Part shown: in pieces, positions 6,470-14,403 of the stretch
Position numbering within the stretch: the first letter of the stretch is position 1
Layout of the letters: every line of letters begins with the position of its first letter
Source: Alphaproteobacteria bacterium
GTDB lineage: Bacteria; Pseudomonadota; Alphaproteobacteria; ATCC43930; CGMCC-115725
Direction of reading: 5' to 3'
Length of the DNA stretch: 25,810 bases
Assembly: GCA_030040495.1 (NCBI GenBank)
Contig: JASHTP010000362.1
Location: 1 to 25,810, forward strand
The notes under the pieces: generated by a model
The model's database searches: none
Told to the model about the DNA's origin: nothing
Seen by the model: only the letters and a program-made list of their open reading frames with translations
Program-made: the position numbers and the translations under genes

Positions 6470-7369
6470 CTAATCCGCATCCTCCCCATCCATCCCGGCA
6501 TTGCGACGCGCGCGGGCGACGAGGTCGCCGACGATCGGGCCGAGCCGCGTGGGATCGTCGATCTGCGCCACCGTCGGGCCGCGATGCCAGCCTTCGAGCA
6601 CGGCGAGGAGGCCGCCTCCCGCTTCGAAGACGCGGCCCGTCACTTCGCGCGACTCCGCGCTTGCGAGCCAGACCGCGATCGGCGCGACCCAGCGCGGATC
6701 GCGCGCCGCGCGCTGCGCGTCGCTCAGGCTGCGCGGCGCCTCGGTCATGCGCGTCTGGGCGTGCGGCATAATGGCGTTGACGGTGACGCCGTAGCGCCTG
6801 AGCTCGCGCGCGGCGATGATGGTGAAGGCGGCGATGCCGGCCTTGGCAGCGCCGTAATTGGACTGGCCGGGATTGCCGAAGAGGCCCGAGCTCGACGAGG
6901 TGTTGATGATGCGCGCGTCGACGGGGCGGCCTTGCTCCTTGGTGAGGTCGCGCCAATAGGCGGCGGCGTGTCGCGCCGGCGCGAAGGTGCCTTTGAGATG
7001 GACGGCGATCACCGCGTCCCATTCCGCCTCGCTCATGTTGACCAGCATGCGGTCGCGCAGGATGCCGGCATTGTTGATCAGCACATCGAGCCGGCCGAAG
7101 CAATCGACTGCCTGATCGATGAGCCGCTTGGCGCCGGCCCAGTCGGAGACGTCGTCGCCATTGACCACCGCTTCGCCGCCGGCGTCGCGGATCGCCGCCG
7201 CCACCGTGGCCGCGGGGGAGGCGTCGCGGCCGCTGCCGTCCCGTTCCGCGCCGAGGTCGTTCACCACCACCTTGGCGCCGTGCGCCGCCAGCATCAACGC
7301 GTACTCGCGGCCGATGCCGCGGCCCGCGCCCGTCACCACCGCGACCCGGCCTTCGCATAGCGCCGCCAT
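6470..7369 (-). CDS. SDR family NAD(P)-dependent oxidoreductase
   Basis: A classical-type short-chain dehydrogenase of 299 residues. The Rossmann glycine motif TGAGRGIG (13-20), NNAG (99-102), a serine-rich strand SSSSG (158-162) and YGAAK (172-176) supply the nucleotide-binding site and the Ser-Tyr-Lys catalytic residues. VVVNDLGAERDGSGRDASPA after strand 2 is typical of the branch related to the dehydrogenase domain of multifunctional beta-oxidation enzymes, so a hydroxyacyl or hydroxysteroid-like substrate is plausible. The C-terminal 45 residues extend beyond a minimal SDR. The start at 7369 is supported by GGGAGGG upstream. It converges on the ART-like gene with 11 bases between stops and diverges from the peptide-binding-protein gene. 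A longer open frame upstream on the same strand is an antisense artefact. Confidence 0.93.
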   Translation of the reverse strand: MAALCEGRVAVVTGAGRGIGREYALMLAAHGAKVVVNDLGAERDGSGRDASPAATVAAAIRDAGGEAVVNGDDVSDWAGAKRLIDQAVDCFGRLDVLINNAGILRDRMLVNMSEAEWDAVIAVHLKGTFAPARHAAAYWRDLTKEQGRPVDARIINTSSSSGLFGNPGQSNYGAAKAGIAAFTIIAARELRRYGVTVNAIMPHAQTRMTEAPRSLSDAQRAARDPRWVAPIAVWLASAESREVTGRVFEAGGGLLAVLEGWHRGPTVAQIDDPTRLGPIVGDLVARARRNAGMDGEDAD

Positions 7370-7428
7370 CTGGCCCTCCCTCTCTGCCGCCACGAGCATG
7401 GCGTCCCGCCCGCCTCGCGTCGAGCCTG

Positions 7429-7437
7429 TGCTATGCT
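7429..7437 (+). promoter_or_regulatory. extended -10 element before the peptide-binding-protein gene
   Basis: TGCTATGCT, identical to the element at 4658-4666, lies seven bases before the ATG at 7445, in a divergent gap of only 75 bases. No -35 box or Shine-Dalgarno sequence is seen, which suggests a transcript starting at or beside the initiator ATG. An in-frame ATG inside the element (7433) is the alternative start. Confidence 0.5.
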
Positions 7438-7444
7438 GGGCGCG

Positions 7445-9124
7445 ATGAGGAGAGTGGCGACATCGGCGCTGGCGGGCGCGCTCCTTGCCGCATCGCTGGG
7501 CGCGTCGGCACTCGGCCGGCCCGCCGGCGAGCTCGATATCGGCATCACCCAGTTTCCCTCGACGCTCAATCCCGACATCGACCTGATGGAGGCGAAGAGC
7601 TACGTCCTCGCCATGACGCGCCGGCCGATCACCACCTATGACGCGGCCTGGCATCTCGTCTGCATGCTGTGCACGGAGCCGCCGACGATCGAGAACGGCC
7701 GCGCCGTGCCCTTCGATCTTCCCGACGGCAAGCGCGGCATCCGCGTCACCTACACCTTGCAGCCGGAGGCGCGCTGGGGCGACGGCGTTCCCGTCACCAC
7801 CGACGACGTGGTCTTTTCCTGGGAGCTCGGCCGCGAGCCGCGCAGCGGCCTCGCCAATTCCGAGCTCTATCGCCGCATCATTGCGGTCGAGGTGAAGGAC
7901 GCCAAGACCTTCACCCTGGTGATGAACAAGCTCGATTTCGACTATGCCGCGATCAACGACTTCGAGGTGCTGCCGGCGCATCTCGAGCGCGCCGCCGCCG
8001 CCGACCCCGCGCAGTACCGCATCCACACCCTCTACGACACCGATCCGACCAATCCCGGCCTCTATTTCGGCCCCTACCGCATCACCGAGGTCGCGCCCGG
8101 CTCGCACATCGTGCTCGAGCGCAATCCGACCTGGTGGGGCCGGAAGCCCGCCTTCCGCCGCATCGTCGTCTGGACGGTGGAGAACACGGCGGCGCTCGAG
8201 GCGAATCTGCTGGCCGGCGGGCTCGACATGGTGGCGGGCGAGCTCGGCTTCTCGCTCGACCAGGCGCTCGCCTTCGAGCGGCGCTACGGCGACCGCTTCG
8301 CCGTGCTCTACAAGCCGAGCCTCGGCTATGAGCATGTCGACCTCAACCTCGACAATCCGATCCTCGCCGACCAGCGGGTGCGCCAGGCGCTGCTCTACGC
8401 CGTCGACCGCGAGGCCATCAGCAAGCAGCTCTTCGCCGGGCGCCAGCCGGTGGCGGACAGCTTCGTCTCGCCGCTCGACTGGGTCTATACCGCCGACGTG
8501 CCGCACTACCCCTACGATCCCGCCAAGGCACGCGCGTTGCTCGAGGCGGCGGGCTGGCACATCGAGGGCGGGGCGATCCGCCGCAACGCAGCCGGCAAGA
8601 AGCTGGTGCTCGAGCTCGCCACCACCGCCGGCGACCACATCCGCGAGCTGATCGAGCAGGTGCTGCAAAGCGAATGGCGGCAGGTCGGCGTCGAAATCCG
8701 CCTCAAGAACCTGCCGCCGCGCGTCCTCTTCGGCGACACGTTGGTCAAGCGCCATTTCGCCATGGCGCTCTTCGCCTGGATCAGCGCGCCCGAGAACGAC
8801 CCGCGCTCGATGCTGCGCTCCGACGAGATTCCGACCGCCGCCAACGGCTTCAATGGCGAGAACTTCCCCGGCCTCCGCGACCCGCGCGCGGACCAGCTCA
8901 TCGACGCCATCGAAATCGAGCTCGACCGCGACCGACGCGCCCGGCTCTGGCACCGGCTCGAGGCGCTCTATGCCGAAGAGCTGCCGGAGCTGCCGCTGTA
9001 CTTCCGCGCCGAGGCCTATGTGCTGCCGAAATGGCTCGAGGGCGTGGTGCCGACCGGCCATCAGTATCCGACGACCCTCTGGATCGAGGATTGGCGCGTC
9101 GTCGGTCGCGCCCCGGGATCGTAG
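7445..9124 (+). CDS. ABC transporter substrate-binding protein, family 5 (peptide type)
   Basis: Periplasmic solute-binding protein of a dipeptide/oligopeptide-type importer, 559 residues. A Sec signal peptide is visible: basic MRR, a hydrophobic alanine/leucine core, and likely cleavage after about residue 24 (ASALG-R). There is no lipobox cysteine. Family features include LDIGITQFPSTLNPDID near the mature N-terminus, TYTLQPEARWGDGVPVTTDDVVFSWE, GPYRITEVAPGSHIVLERNPTWWG, VRQALLYAVDREAISKQLFAG, and YPYDPAKARALLEAAGWH. Two permease genes follow after a 245-base gap filled with hairpin repeats. The ligand cannot be stated; family 5 proteins bind peptides but also sugars, opines and nickel. No ATPase gene is attached to this locus. 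Confidence 0.94.
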   Translation: MRRVATSALAGALLAASLGASALGRPAGELDIGITQFPSTLNPDIDLMEAKSYVLAMTRRPITTYDAAWHLVCMLCTEPPTIENGRAVPFDLPDGKRGIRVTYTLQPEARWGDGVPVTTDDVVFSWELGREPRSGLANSELYRRIIAVEVKDAKTFTLVMNKLDFDYAAINDFEVLPAHLERAAAADPAQYRIHTLYDTDPTNPGLYFGPYRITEVAPGSHIVLERNPTWWGRKPAFRRIVVWTVENTAALEANLLAGGLDMVAGELGFSLDQALAFERRYGDRFAVLYKPSLGYEHVDLNLDNPILADQRVRQALLYAVDREAISKQLFAGRQPVADSFVSPLDWVYTADVPHYPYDPAKARALLEAAGWHIEGGAIRRNAAGKKLVLELATTAGDHIRELIEQVLQSEWRQVGVEIRLKNLPPRVLFGDTLVKRHFAMALFAWISAPENDPRSMLRSDEIPTAANGFNGENFPGLRDPRADQLIDAIEIELDRDRRARLWHRLEALYAEELPELPLYFRAEAYVLPKWLEGVVPTGHQYPTTLWIEDWRVVGRAPGS

Positions 9125-9161
9125 CTTATGAACTTGCTGCGACGAAGACGCGCTGTGGTGG

Positions 9162-9330
9162 CCCTCTCCGCGCGCAGCGGGGAGAGGGCGGGGACCCGTG
9201 GCCCGTACGGCCACGGGGAGGGTAAGGTGCGGCGCCGCCGAAAGGCCATCGGAGGCTTCGACGCCCATCTCGCCTTCCCATGGCTGCGCGATGGGCCCCA
9301 CCCTCTCCCCCCGCAAGCGGGCGGAGAGGG
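9162..9330. repeat. multi-hairpin palindromic repeat cluster
   Basis: Several inverted repeats lie in the gap between the binding-protein and permease genes. CCCTCTCC (9162-9169) pairs with GGAGAGGG (9181-9188). CCCGTGGCC (9195-9203) pairs with GGCCACGGG (9209-9217) around a 5-base loop. CCCAT (9277-9281) pairs with ATGGG (9291-9295). A second CCCTCTCC (9301-9308) pairs with GGAGAGGG (9323-9330), with an additional inner CCGC/GCGG stem. The first and last hairpins are near-copies of each other. This resembles the GC-rich dispersed palindromes frequent between genes in alphaproteobacteria. In a transcript it would fold strongly between the highly expressed binding-protein region and the permease region. 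Confidence 0.8.
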
Positions 9331-9369
9331 AATTGATCGCGCGCACCCCTCCCGCGCTTCCTTCCCCCG

Positions 9370-10323
9370 ATGACCCGGTTCCTCCTCAGTCGCCTCGTCC
9401 AGGTGCTGGCGGTGCTCGTGGTCATGTCCTTCGTGATCTACGGCCTCATCGGGCTGATGCCGGGCGACCCGCTCAACCTCATGCTCGCCGCCGATCCGCA
9501 TCTGACCGCGGCCGACGTGGCGCGGCTCAAGGCGCTCTACGGCCTCGACCAGCCGCTGCTGAAGCGCTACCTCGCCTGGGCCGAGGCGGCGCTCGCCGGC
9601 AATTTCGGCTATTCGCGGCTCTATGCGACGACGGCGATCGCGGCGCTGCTGCCGCGGCTCGCCAACACCGCCCTGCTGATGGGGGTGAGCTTCGTGCTGT
9701 CGCTCGCGCTCGCCTTGCCGCTCGGCGCGCTCGCCGCGCGCCGGCCGGGCTCGGCGCTCGACACCGCCGTCAATCTGCTGAGCTTCGCCGGCATCTCGGT
9801 GCCGCCCTTCTGGCTGGCGTTGATGCTCATCCTGGTCTTCGCCGTGGCCCTGGGCTGGCTGCCGGCGGGCGGCAGCGCCACCATCGGCGATGGCGGCATC
9901 GCCGACCGCGCCCGCCACCTCGTGCTGCCGGTGAGCGTGCTGACGCTCGCCAGCGTCGGCCCCTATCTGCGCTACATGCGCGCCGCCATGATCGAGGCGC
10001 TGCGCCAGGACTATGTCCGCACCGCCCGCGCCAAAGGGGCGAGCGAGGCGCGCGTGCTGTGGGGCCATGCGCTGCGCAACGCGCTCGTCCCGGTCGTCAC
10101 CGTGGTGGCGCTGTCCTTCGGCTCGCTCTTCTCCGGCGCGCTCGTCACCGAGACCATGTTCGCCTATCCCGGCATGGGCAAGCTCATCTACGACGCGATC
10201 CTCGGCAACGATTTCAACCTGGCGCTCGCCGGCCTGCTGTTCGCCACCTTGCTGGTGCTACTGTCCAACCTCGCCGCCGACATCGCCTATGCCGCGGCCG
10301 ATCCGCGGATCAGCTACCGATGA
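9370..10323 (+). CDS. ABC transporter permease, DppB/OppB type
   Basis: Inner-membrane subunit of the peptide-type importer, 317 residues, the usual length. The N-terminus RFLLSRLVQVLAVLVVMSFVIYGLIGLMPGDPL is the typical first transmembrane helix with the PGDP motif. The coupling-helix EAA-like loop, with YVRTARAKGASEARVLWGHALRNALVPVV, lies at about residues 216-244. Around six hydrophobic segments are visible. The downstream LVTETMFAYPGMGKLIYDAI and NDFNLALAGLLF are family signatures. No good Shine-Dalgarno sequence precedes the ATG; the start sits 39 bases after the repeat cluster. It overlaps the next permease gene by 4 bases (ATGA). Confidence 0.94.
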   Translation: MTRFLLSRLVQVLAVLVVMSFVIYGLIGLMPGDPLNLMLAADPHLTAADVARLKALYGLDQPLLKRYLAWAEAALAGNFGYSRLYATTAIAALLPRLANTALLMGVSFVLSLALALPLGALAARRPGSALDTAVNLLSFAGISVPPFWLALMLILVFAVALGWLPAGGSATIGDGGIADRARHLVLPVSVLTLASVGPYLRYMRAAMIEALRQDYVRTARAKGASEARVLWGHALRNALVPVVTVVALSFGSLFSGALVTETMFAYPGMGKLIYDAILGNDFNLALAGLLFATLLVLLSNLAADIAYAAADPRISYR

Positions 10324-11201
10324 GGACGCTCCGCCGCGCGCTCGCCCGTCGCCGCGTCGCCTGGAGCGGCTCGATCCTGCTCGCGCTGGCGCTCGCCGCC
10401 GCGGCGGCGCCGGCCATCGCCGCGCTCATCGGCGCGGACGCAGAGACGGTCGATCTCTACCACCGCCTCGCTGCGCCCTCGGTCGCCCATCCGCTCGGCA
10501 CCGACGAGCTCGGCCGCGACCTGCTGCTCCGGCTGCTCGATGGCGGGCGCGTCTCGCTGCTGGTCGGCATCACCGCGGCGATCGCCGCCGCCGGCCTCGG
10601 CACCGCGATCGGCCTCGCCGCGGGCTATCGCGGCGGCCGGCTCGACGCAGTGCTGATGCGCCTCACCGACGGGATCATCGCCCTGCCGCTGCTGCCGTTG
10701 CTGGTCGTGCTCGCCGCCGTCGATCTGCGCAAGCTCGGCCTGCCGGACGAGCTGGTGCAGTCCGAGGCCGTGAGCCTCTATCGCATCATCGTGCTCGTCG
10801 CGCTGGTCGGCTGGACGACGGTGGCGCGGCTGGTGCGCGGCGCGACCCTGTCGTTGCGCGCGCAGGATTTCGTCCGCGCCGCGGTGGCGCTCGGCGCGAC
10901 CCCGCGCCGCGTCATGCTCGTCCACATCCTGCCCAACCTCGCCTCGCCGATCATCGTCGCCACCACCCTCTCGGTGGGCCAGATCATTCTCCTCGAATCC
11001 GTGCTGAGCTTCCTCGGCCTCGGCATCGAGCCGCCGCTGCCAAGCTGGGGCAACATGCTGACCGGGGCGCAGGAGACGGTGGGATCGGCGCCGCAGCTCG
11101 CGCTCTACCCCGGCCTCTTGATCTTCGTCACCGTCATCGCCTGCAACTTCCTCGGCGACGGGCTGCAGGAGGCGCTCGACCCGCGCGCCGCGCGGCGCTG
11201 A
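10320..11201 (+). CDS. ABC transporter permease, DppC/OppC type
   Basis: Second permease of the peptide-type importer, 293 residues. The first hydrophobic segment is followed by the conserved HPLGTDELGRDLLLRLLDGGRVSLLVG region (from about residue 57), five further transmembrane segments, and the EAA-type coupling loop DFVRAAVALGATPRRVMLVHILPNLASPIIV. ESVLSFLGLGIEPPLPSWGNML and CNFLGDGLQEALDPR close the protein as in DppC. The start ATG overlaps the TGA of the DppB-type gene. The usual companion ATPase genes do not follow; the next gene is on the other strand 25 bases away. The system must borrow ATPases encoded elsewhere, perhaps the pair at the right end of the window. Confidence 0.94.
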   Translation: MRTLRRALARRRVAWSGSILLALALAAAAAPAIAALIGADAETVDLYHRLAAPSVAHPLGTDELGRDLLLRLLDGGRVSLLVGITAAIAAAGLGTAIGLAAGYRGGRLDAVLMRLTDGIIALPLLPLLVVLAAVDLRKLGLPDELVQSEAVSLYRIIVLVALVGWTTVARLVRGATLSLRAQDFVRAAVALGATPRRVMLVHILPNLASPIIVATTLSVGQIILLESVLSFLGLGIEPPLPSWGNMLTGAQETVGSAPQLALYPGLLIFVTVIACNFLGDGLQEALDPRAARR

Positions 11202-11226
11202 GAGCCCTCCTGCCCGCGTGCGACGG

Positions 11227-12714
11227 TCATCCGCGGCGCAGCAGCACCCAGCGACCGCCGCTCGCCACGGCCGCGCCGCAGCTGCGGGCGAGCGCAGCGG
11301 CGTGGTCGGGGGTCGCGAGCAGAAAGTCGAAGCGGTAGGCGCTTTTCCCAGCGCAGCCCTGGGCGAAGACCGCGTCGCGAAAGCGGATGCGGCGGTACCA
11401 TTCGATGATGCCGGCATCGTCGGCGGGCACGAACTTCCACAGCACCAGCGCAGGATGGCCGGTCCTCCGCTCGACATCAAAGAAGGCCGGTTCGAGCGCG
11501 GGGTCGATGAGCACGACGTCGCCCGGCGCCGCTGCTTGCGCCAGGATCGGGGCCAGCGAAGCCGCACCGTCGCTGCGTCGGCCGAGATCGCCAGCGACGC
11601 GCGTCGTGGCGCCGACGAGGAAGGGCGGCGCCAGCAGAACGAGGGCGAGCAGCCGCAGCGCCGACCGGTGCCCGAGGCCGAGGCGGCCGAGCATGGCGAG
11701 CATCAGCGCCAGCCAGAGCAGCAGCATCAGCGCCGCCGGCCGGAAAAGATAGAACTTGCCGAGCGCGCCGGACGTCCGGTCCAAGGCGGCCGCGGCGAGC
11801 GCCAGCGCCAGGCCGCAGAGCAGCAGCGCCAGCCACAGCGCCACCGGCCTCAGTCGCGCCGCCTCCGGCAGGCGCGCGACGACGAGGGAGCAGGCGAGCA
11901 TGCCGCCGGCGAAGAGAGCGCCACGCAGCCAGTGGGCAAGAAACGTGCCCGTGTCGAGGAAGGGCATGGTGTGATGGGGGACGCGGAGGGCCGCGTAGAT
12001 ATAGTCGGGCGACGGCGTCCCCCCGAGAGCCTGGGCGGCGCCGAGCCGCGAGGCTGCGATCCAGGCGACGAGCGGCGCGATCAGGAGAAGGTAAAGGCCG
12101 GCCGCGGTCGCGACGCGGCGCAGCGCGCGACGCTCCTCGAGGAGACGGAGCGCCAGCGCGGCCAGGAACCAGAAGCTGCCGACCAGGAAATGGAACCAGG
12201 TCGCGCCGGCGAAGAGCAAGGCGGCGCGCAGCAGCGAGCCGCCGCCCAGCACCAGGGCGAGCCCGGCCAGCACCAGGACATAGGCGGCGACCTTGGCTTC
12301 GGCGCCGCTGAACAGCCACTCGCCGCCGAACATGGCCTGGCCGAGCAGCGCAAAGACGATGACGACGAGAACGCCGTCGAGCGCGTCGAGGCCGAAGCGG
12401 CGGAAGAGCGCGCCGAGCGCCAGCGCATAGGCGACGGCGGCCAGCGCGCGGGCGACGATCTGGGCGCCGGCGAAGCCGGCGACGGCGACGAGCCAGCCGA
12501 AGACGTGATCGGCGAGAACGCGGTGATGCGAGCCGTCGAAGACCGCGCTCTCCGGCGCCGGCGGCACCAGGGAGACGCTCTGCGCGGCGAGTTGGAGGTA
12601 ATTCTCCTCGTTGCCCGAAAGCACGCCGTCAGGCGGGATCAGGCAGAGCAGCACCAGGAGCAGCGCGGCAAAGTCGGCCGCCGCGCGTCGCGGCCGCGCC
12701 ACGCGCTCGGGCAT
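11227..12714 (-). CDS. polytopic membrane protein of unknown function
   Basis: A 495-residue integral membrane protein with about ten hydrophobic segments, beginning with AALLLVLLCLIPP and ending with LALVLLAPPFLVGA. A soluble C-terminal part of roughly 110 residues follows (from ARVAGDLGRR; includes GDVVLIDPALEPAFFDVERRTGHPALVLWKFVP and EWYRRIRFRDAVF). The early loop SGNEENYLQLAAQ, after the first helix, and the overall layout recall GT-C-like or DUF6798-like membrane proteins, but I cannot place it firmly. Possible metal or catalytic residues are HH in GSHHRVLADH and PHHT. It is the third gene of a minus-strand run behind the VOC and M20 genes, 12 bases after the amidohydrolase stop. I took the ATG at 12714; a TTG two codons earlier is possible. 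Confidence 0.78.
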   Translation of the reverse strand: MPERVARPRRAAADFAALLLVLLCLIPPDGVLSGNEENYLQLAAQSVSLVPPAPESAVFDGSHHRVLADHVFGWLVAVAGFAGAQIVARALAAVAYALALGALFRRFGLDALDGVLVVIVFALLGQAMFGGEWLFSGAEAKVAAYVLVLAGLALVLGGGSLLRAALLFAGATWFHFLVGSFWFLAALALRLLEERRALRRVATAAGLYLLLIAPLVAWIAASRLGAAQALGGTPSPDYIYAALRVPHHTMPFLDTGTFLAHWLRGALFAGGMLACSLVVARLPEAARLRPVALWLALLLCGLALALAAAALDRTSGALGKFYLFRPAALMLLLWLALMLAMLGRLGLGHRSALRLLALVLLAPPFLVGATTRVAGDLGRRSDGAASLAPILAQAAAPGDVVLIDPALEPAFFDVERRTGHPALVLWKFVPADDAGIIEWYRRIRFRDAVFAQGCAGKSAYRFDFLLATPDHAAALARSCGAAVASGGRWVLLRRG

Positions 12715-12726
12715 GGGCAAGCGCGC

Positions 12727-13902
12727 TCAGGCCGCCGGCGCCAGCACGCGCTCGACCAGCCGCGCCCAGTAGGAGGCGCCGATCGGCAGGATCTCGTCGT
12801 TGAAGTCGTAATGCGGATTGTGCAGCGATGGGCCGTTGCGGCCGCCGCCGTTGCCGATGAAGAGGTAGGCGCCCGGCTTCGCCTGCAGCATGAAGGCGAA
12901 ATCCTCCGAGCCCATGGTCGGCGTCAGCTCGCGGTCGACATTGGTTTCGCCCGCCACTTCCGCCGCGGCCGCTGCGGCGATCTCGGTCTCGGCGGCGCTG
13001 TTGACGGTCGGCGGATAGCGCCGCTCGTAGCGCACCGTGACGCTCGCCCCCATCGCCGCGGCGATGCCTTCGGCAATGCGGCGGATGCCCGCCTCGATCG
13101 CGTCCTGCAGCTCCGGCTTGAAGGAGCGCGCCGTGCCGCGCAGCACCACCTCGTCGGGAATGACGTTCCAGGTGTCGCCGCCATGGATCTGCGTCACGCT
13201 GACCACGGCACTGTCGAGCGGATGGATCGAGCGGCTGGCGATGGTCTGCAGTCCCATGGCGATCTGCGCCGCCGCCACCACGGGATCGACGCCGAGATGC
13301 GGCAGCGCCGCATGCGTGCCCTTGCCTTTCACCGTGATCTCGAAGATGTCGAAGGAAGCCATCATCGGCCCGGTGCGGAGCGCGAACTTGCCCACCGGCA
13401 TACCCGGCCAATTGTGCATGCCGAAGACCGCCTCGACCGGAAACTTCTCGAAGAGGCCCTCCTGCACCATCACCCGGCCGCCGCCTTCGTTCTCCTCGGC
13501 GGGCTGGAAGATAAAGTGGACGGTGCCGGCGAAGTTGCGCGTCTCGGCGAGGTAGCGCGCCGCGCCGAGCAGCATGGTGGTGTGGCCGTCATGGCCGCAG
13601 GCATGCATCTTGCCGGGATTCTGCGAGGCATAGTCGACGCCGGTCCGCTCGTGGATGTGGAGCGCGTCCATGTCGGCGCGGAGCCCGATGGCGCGCGCAC
13701 CCGGCCGCGATCCCTTGAGCGTGCCGACGACGCCGGTGCCGGCGAGCCCGCGATGCACCTCGACGCCGAACTCCTGCAGTCGCCTGGCGACGAAGTCGGC
13801 GGTGCCCTCCTCCTCGAAGGCTGTCTCGGGATGGGCGTGGAGCTCGTGCCGCCAGGCGGCAAGGTCCTTGTGGAAGTCGGCGATGCGGTTGACGATCGGC
13901 AT
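12727..13902 (-). CDS. M20 family metallopeptidase/amidohydrolase (hippurate hydrolase-like)
   Basis: Predicted cytoplasmic dizinc amidohydrolase that hydrolyses N-acyl amino acids or similar amides, 391 residues, normal for the M20D/AbgB-hippuricase branch. WRHELHAHPETAFEE opens the fold. Metal ligands are C102 and H104 in HACGHDGH, E136-E137 in PAEENEGGG, and H163 in MHNWPG; a distal histidine lies in SLHNPHYDFND. The lid/dimerisation domain is the KGKGTHAALPHLGVDPVVAA region. GGAGGGAG before the ATG at 13902 fixes the start; a longer frame continues upstream through the VOC gene and is spurious. It sits 19 bases after the VOC gene and 12 bases before the membrane-protein gene, which suggests an operon. 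True substrate is not evident. Confidence 0.94.
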   Translation of the reverse strand: MPIVNRIADFHKDLAAWRHELHAHPETAFEEEGTADFVARRLQEFGVEVHRGLAGTGVVGTLKGSRPGARAIGLRADMDALHIHERTGVDYASQNPGKMHACGHDGHTTMLLGAARYLAETRNFAGTVHFIFQPAEENEGGGRVMVQEGLFEKFPVEAVFGMHNWPGMPVGKFALRTGPMMASFDIFEITVKGKGTHAALPHLGVDPVVAAAQIAMGLQTIASRSIHPLDSAVVSVTQIHGGDTWNVIPDEVVLRGTARSFKPELQDAIEAGIRRIAEGIAAAMGASVTVRYERRYPPTVNSAAETEIAAAAAAEVAGETNVDRELTPTMGSEDFAFMLQAKPGAYLFIGNGGGRNGPSLHNPHYDFNDEILPIGASYWARLVERVLAPAA

Positions 13903-13921
13903 GGACACTCCCTCCGGTCCG

Positions 13922-14305
13922 TCAGTCGACTCTCTGGCTGATCTCGATGCGATTGCCGCCGGGATCGCGCAGATAGAAGCGGCGAAATCCCGGAGTCGGC
14001 TGCCGGTCCGGGATGATATCGAGCCCACGCCGGCGCAGCTCGCGCTCGACCGCGTCGAGATCGCCGACGTCATAGGCGATGTGGCGGCGCGATGCGCTGT
14101 TGGCGGCGGCGTCGATGTCCTCCAGCGAGACATGGAGCTGCACCGCGCCGAGCCGGTACCACATGCCGCCATTGCGGGCGAGTTCCGGCGGCTTGGGGAC
14201 CTCCGCAAAGCCGAGCCCTTCGCCGTAGAAGCGTCGCGTCGCCGCCTCGAGCGCGCGAGGTACGGTGATCTGCACGTGATCGACAGTGAAGCGCAGCTCG
14301 CTCAC
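13922..14305 (-). CDS. VOC family (glyoxalase/dioxygenase superfamily) protein
   Basis: A 127-residue single-unit vicinal oxygen chelate protein with two beta-alpha-beta-beta-beta modules. Candidate metal ligands are H10 in VDHVQITVP, H58 in VQLHVSLED and/or H75 in RRHIAYDV, and E121 in NRIEISQ. The motif FYLRDPGGNRIEI is the usual end of the fold. This composition suits a small metal-dependent lyase, isomerase or resistance protein; the reaction is not determined. The GTG start is supported by GGAGG five bases upstream. It is the first gene of the minus-strand run with the M20 amidohydrolase. Confidence 0.9.
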   Translation of the reverse strand: MSELRFTVDHVQITVPRALEAATRRFYGEGLGFAEVPKPPELARNGGMWYRLGAVQLHVSLEDIDAAANSASRRHIAYDVGDLDAVERELRRRGLDIIPDRQPTPGFRRFYLRDPGGNRIEISQRVD

Positions 14306-14325
14306 GGGTGCCTCCGGTCGCTGTG

Positions 14326-14355
14326 ATGCTAGCGGAGCGGGCGGCGCGCTTTCAA
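14326..14355 (-). promoter_or_regulatory. candidate promoter of the VOC-M20-membrane protein operon
   Basis: On the minus strand TTGAAA (14355-14350, 5 of 6 to consensus) is followed by an 18-base spacer and TAGCAT (14331-14326, 4 of 6). Transcription would start near 14319, giving a short leader that still contains the GGAGG ribosome binding site before the GTG at 14305. Confidence 0.42.
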
Positions 14356-14403
14356 CCGGCCGCGCTTGACCAAAAGCCCCGGCGCTGCAATACCGTTCCT
14401 GCT

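Noticed and set aside
9162..9330. Reading the hairpin cluster as a CRISPR array
   Set aside because: The repeats are palindromes of unequal spacing, with only two near-copies and no regular spacers.
6470..9346. A 958-codon open frame on the minus strand running through the peptide-binding-protein gene and the repeat cluster
   Set aside because: Only its last 299 codons are a real SDR with its own ribosome binding site. The rest lies antisense to a well-matched binding protein and has the His/Asp/Arg-rich composition expected from the reverse of GC-rich codons.
11218..13941. A 907-codon plus-strand frame across the membrane protein and amidohydrolase genes
   Set aside because: It is rich in Arg, Gln, Glu and His with no domain and no ribosome binding site, and it is antisense to two convincing genes.
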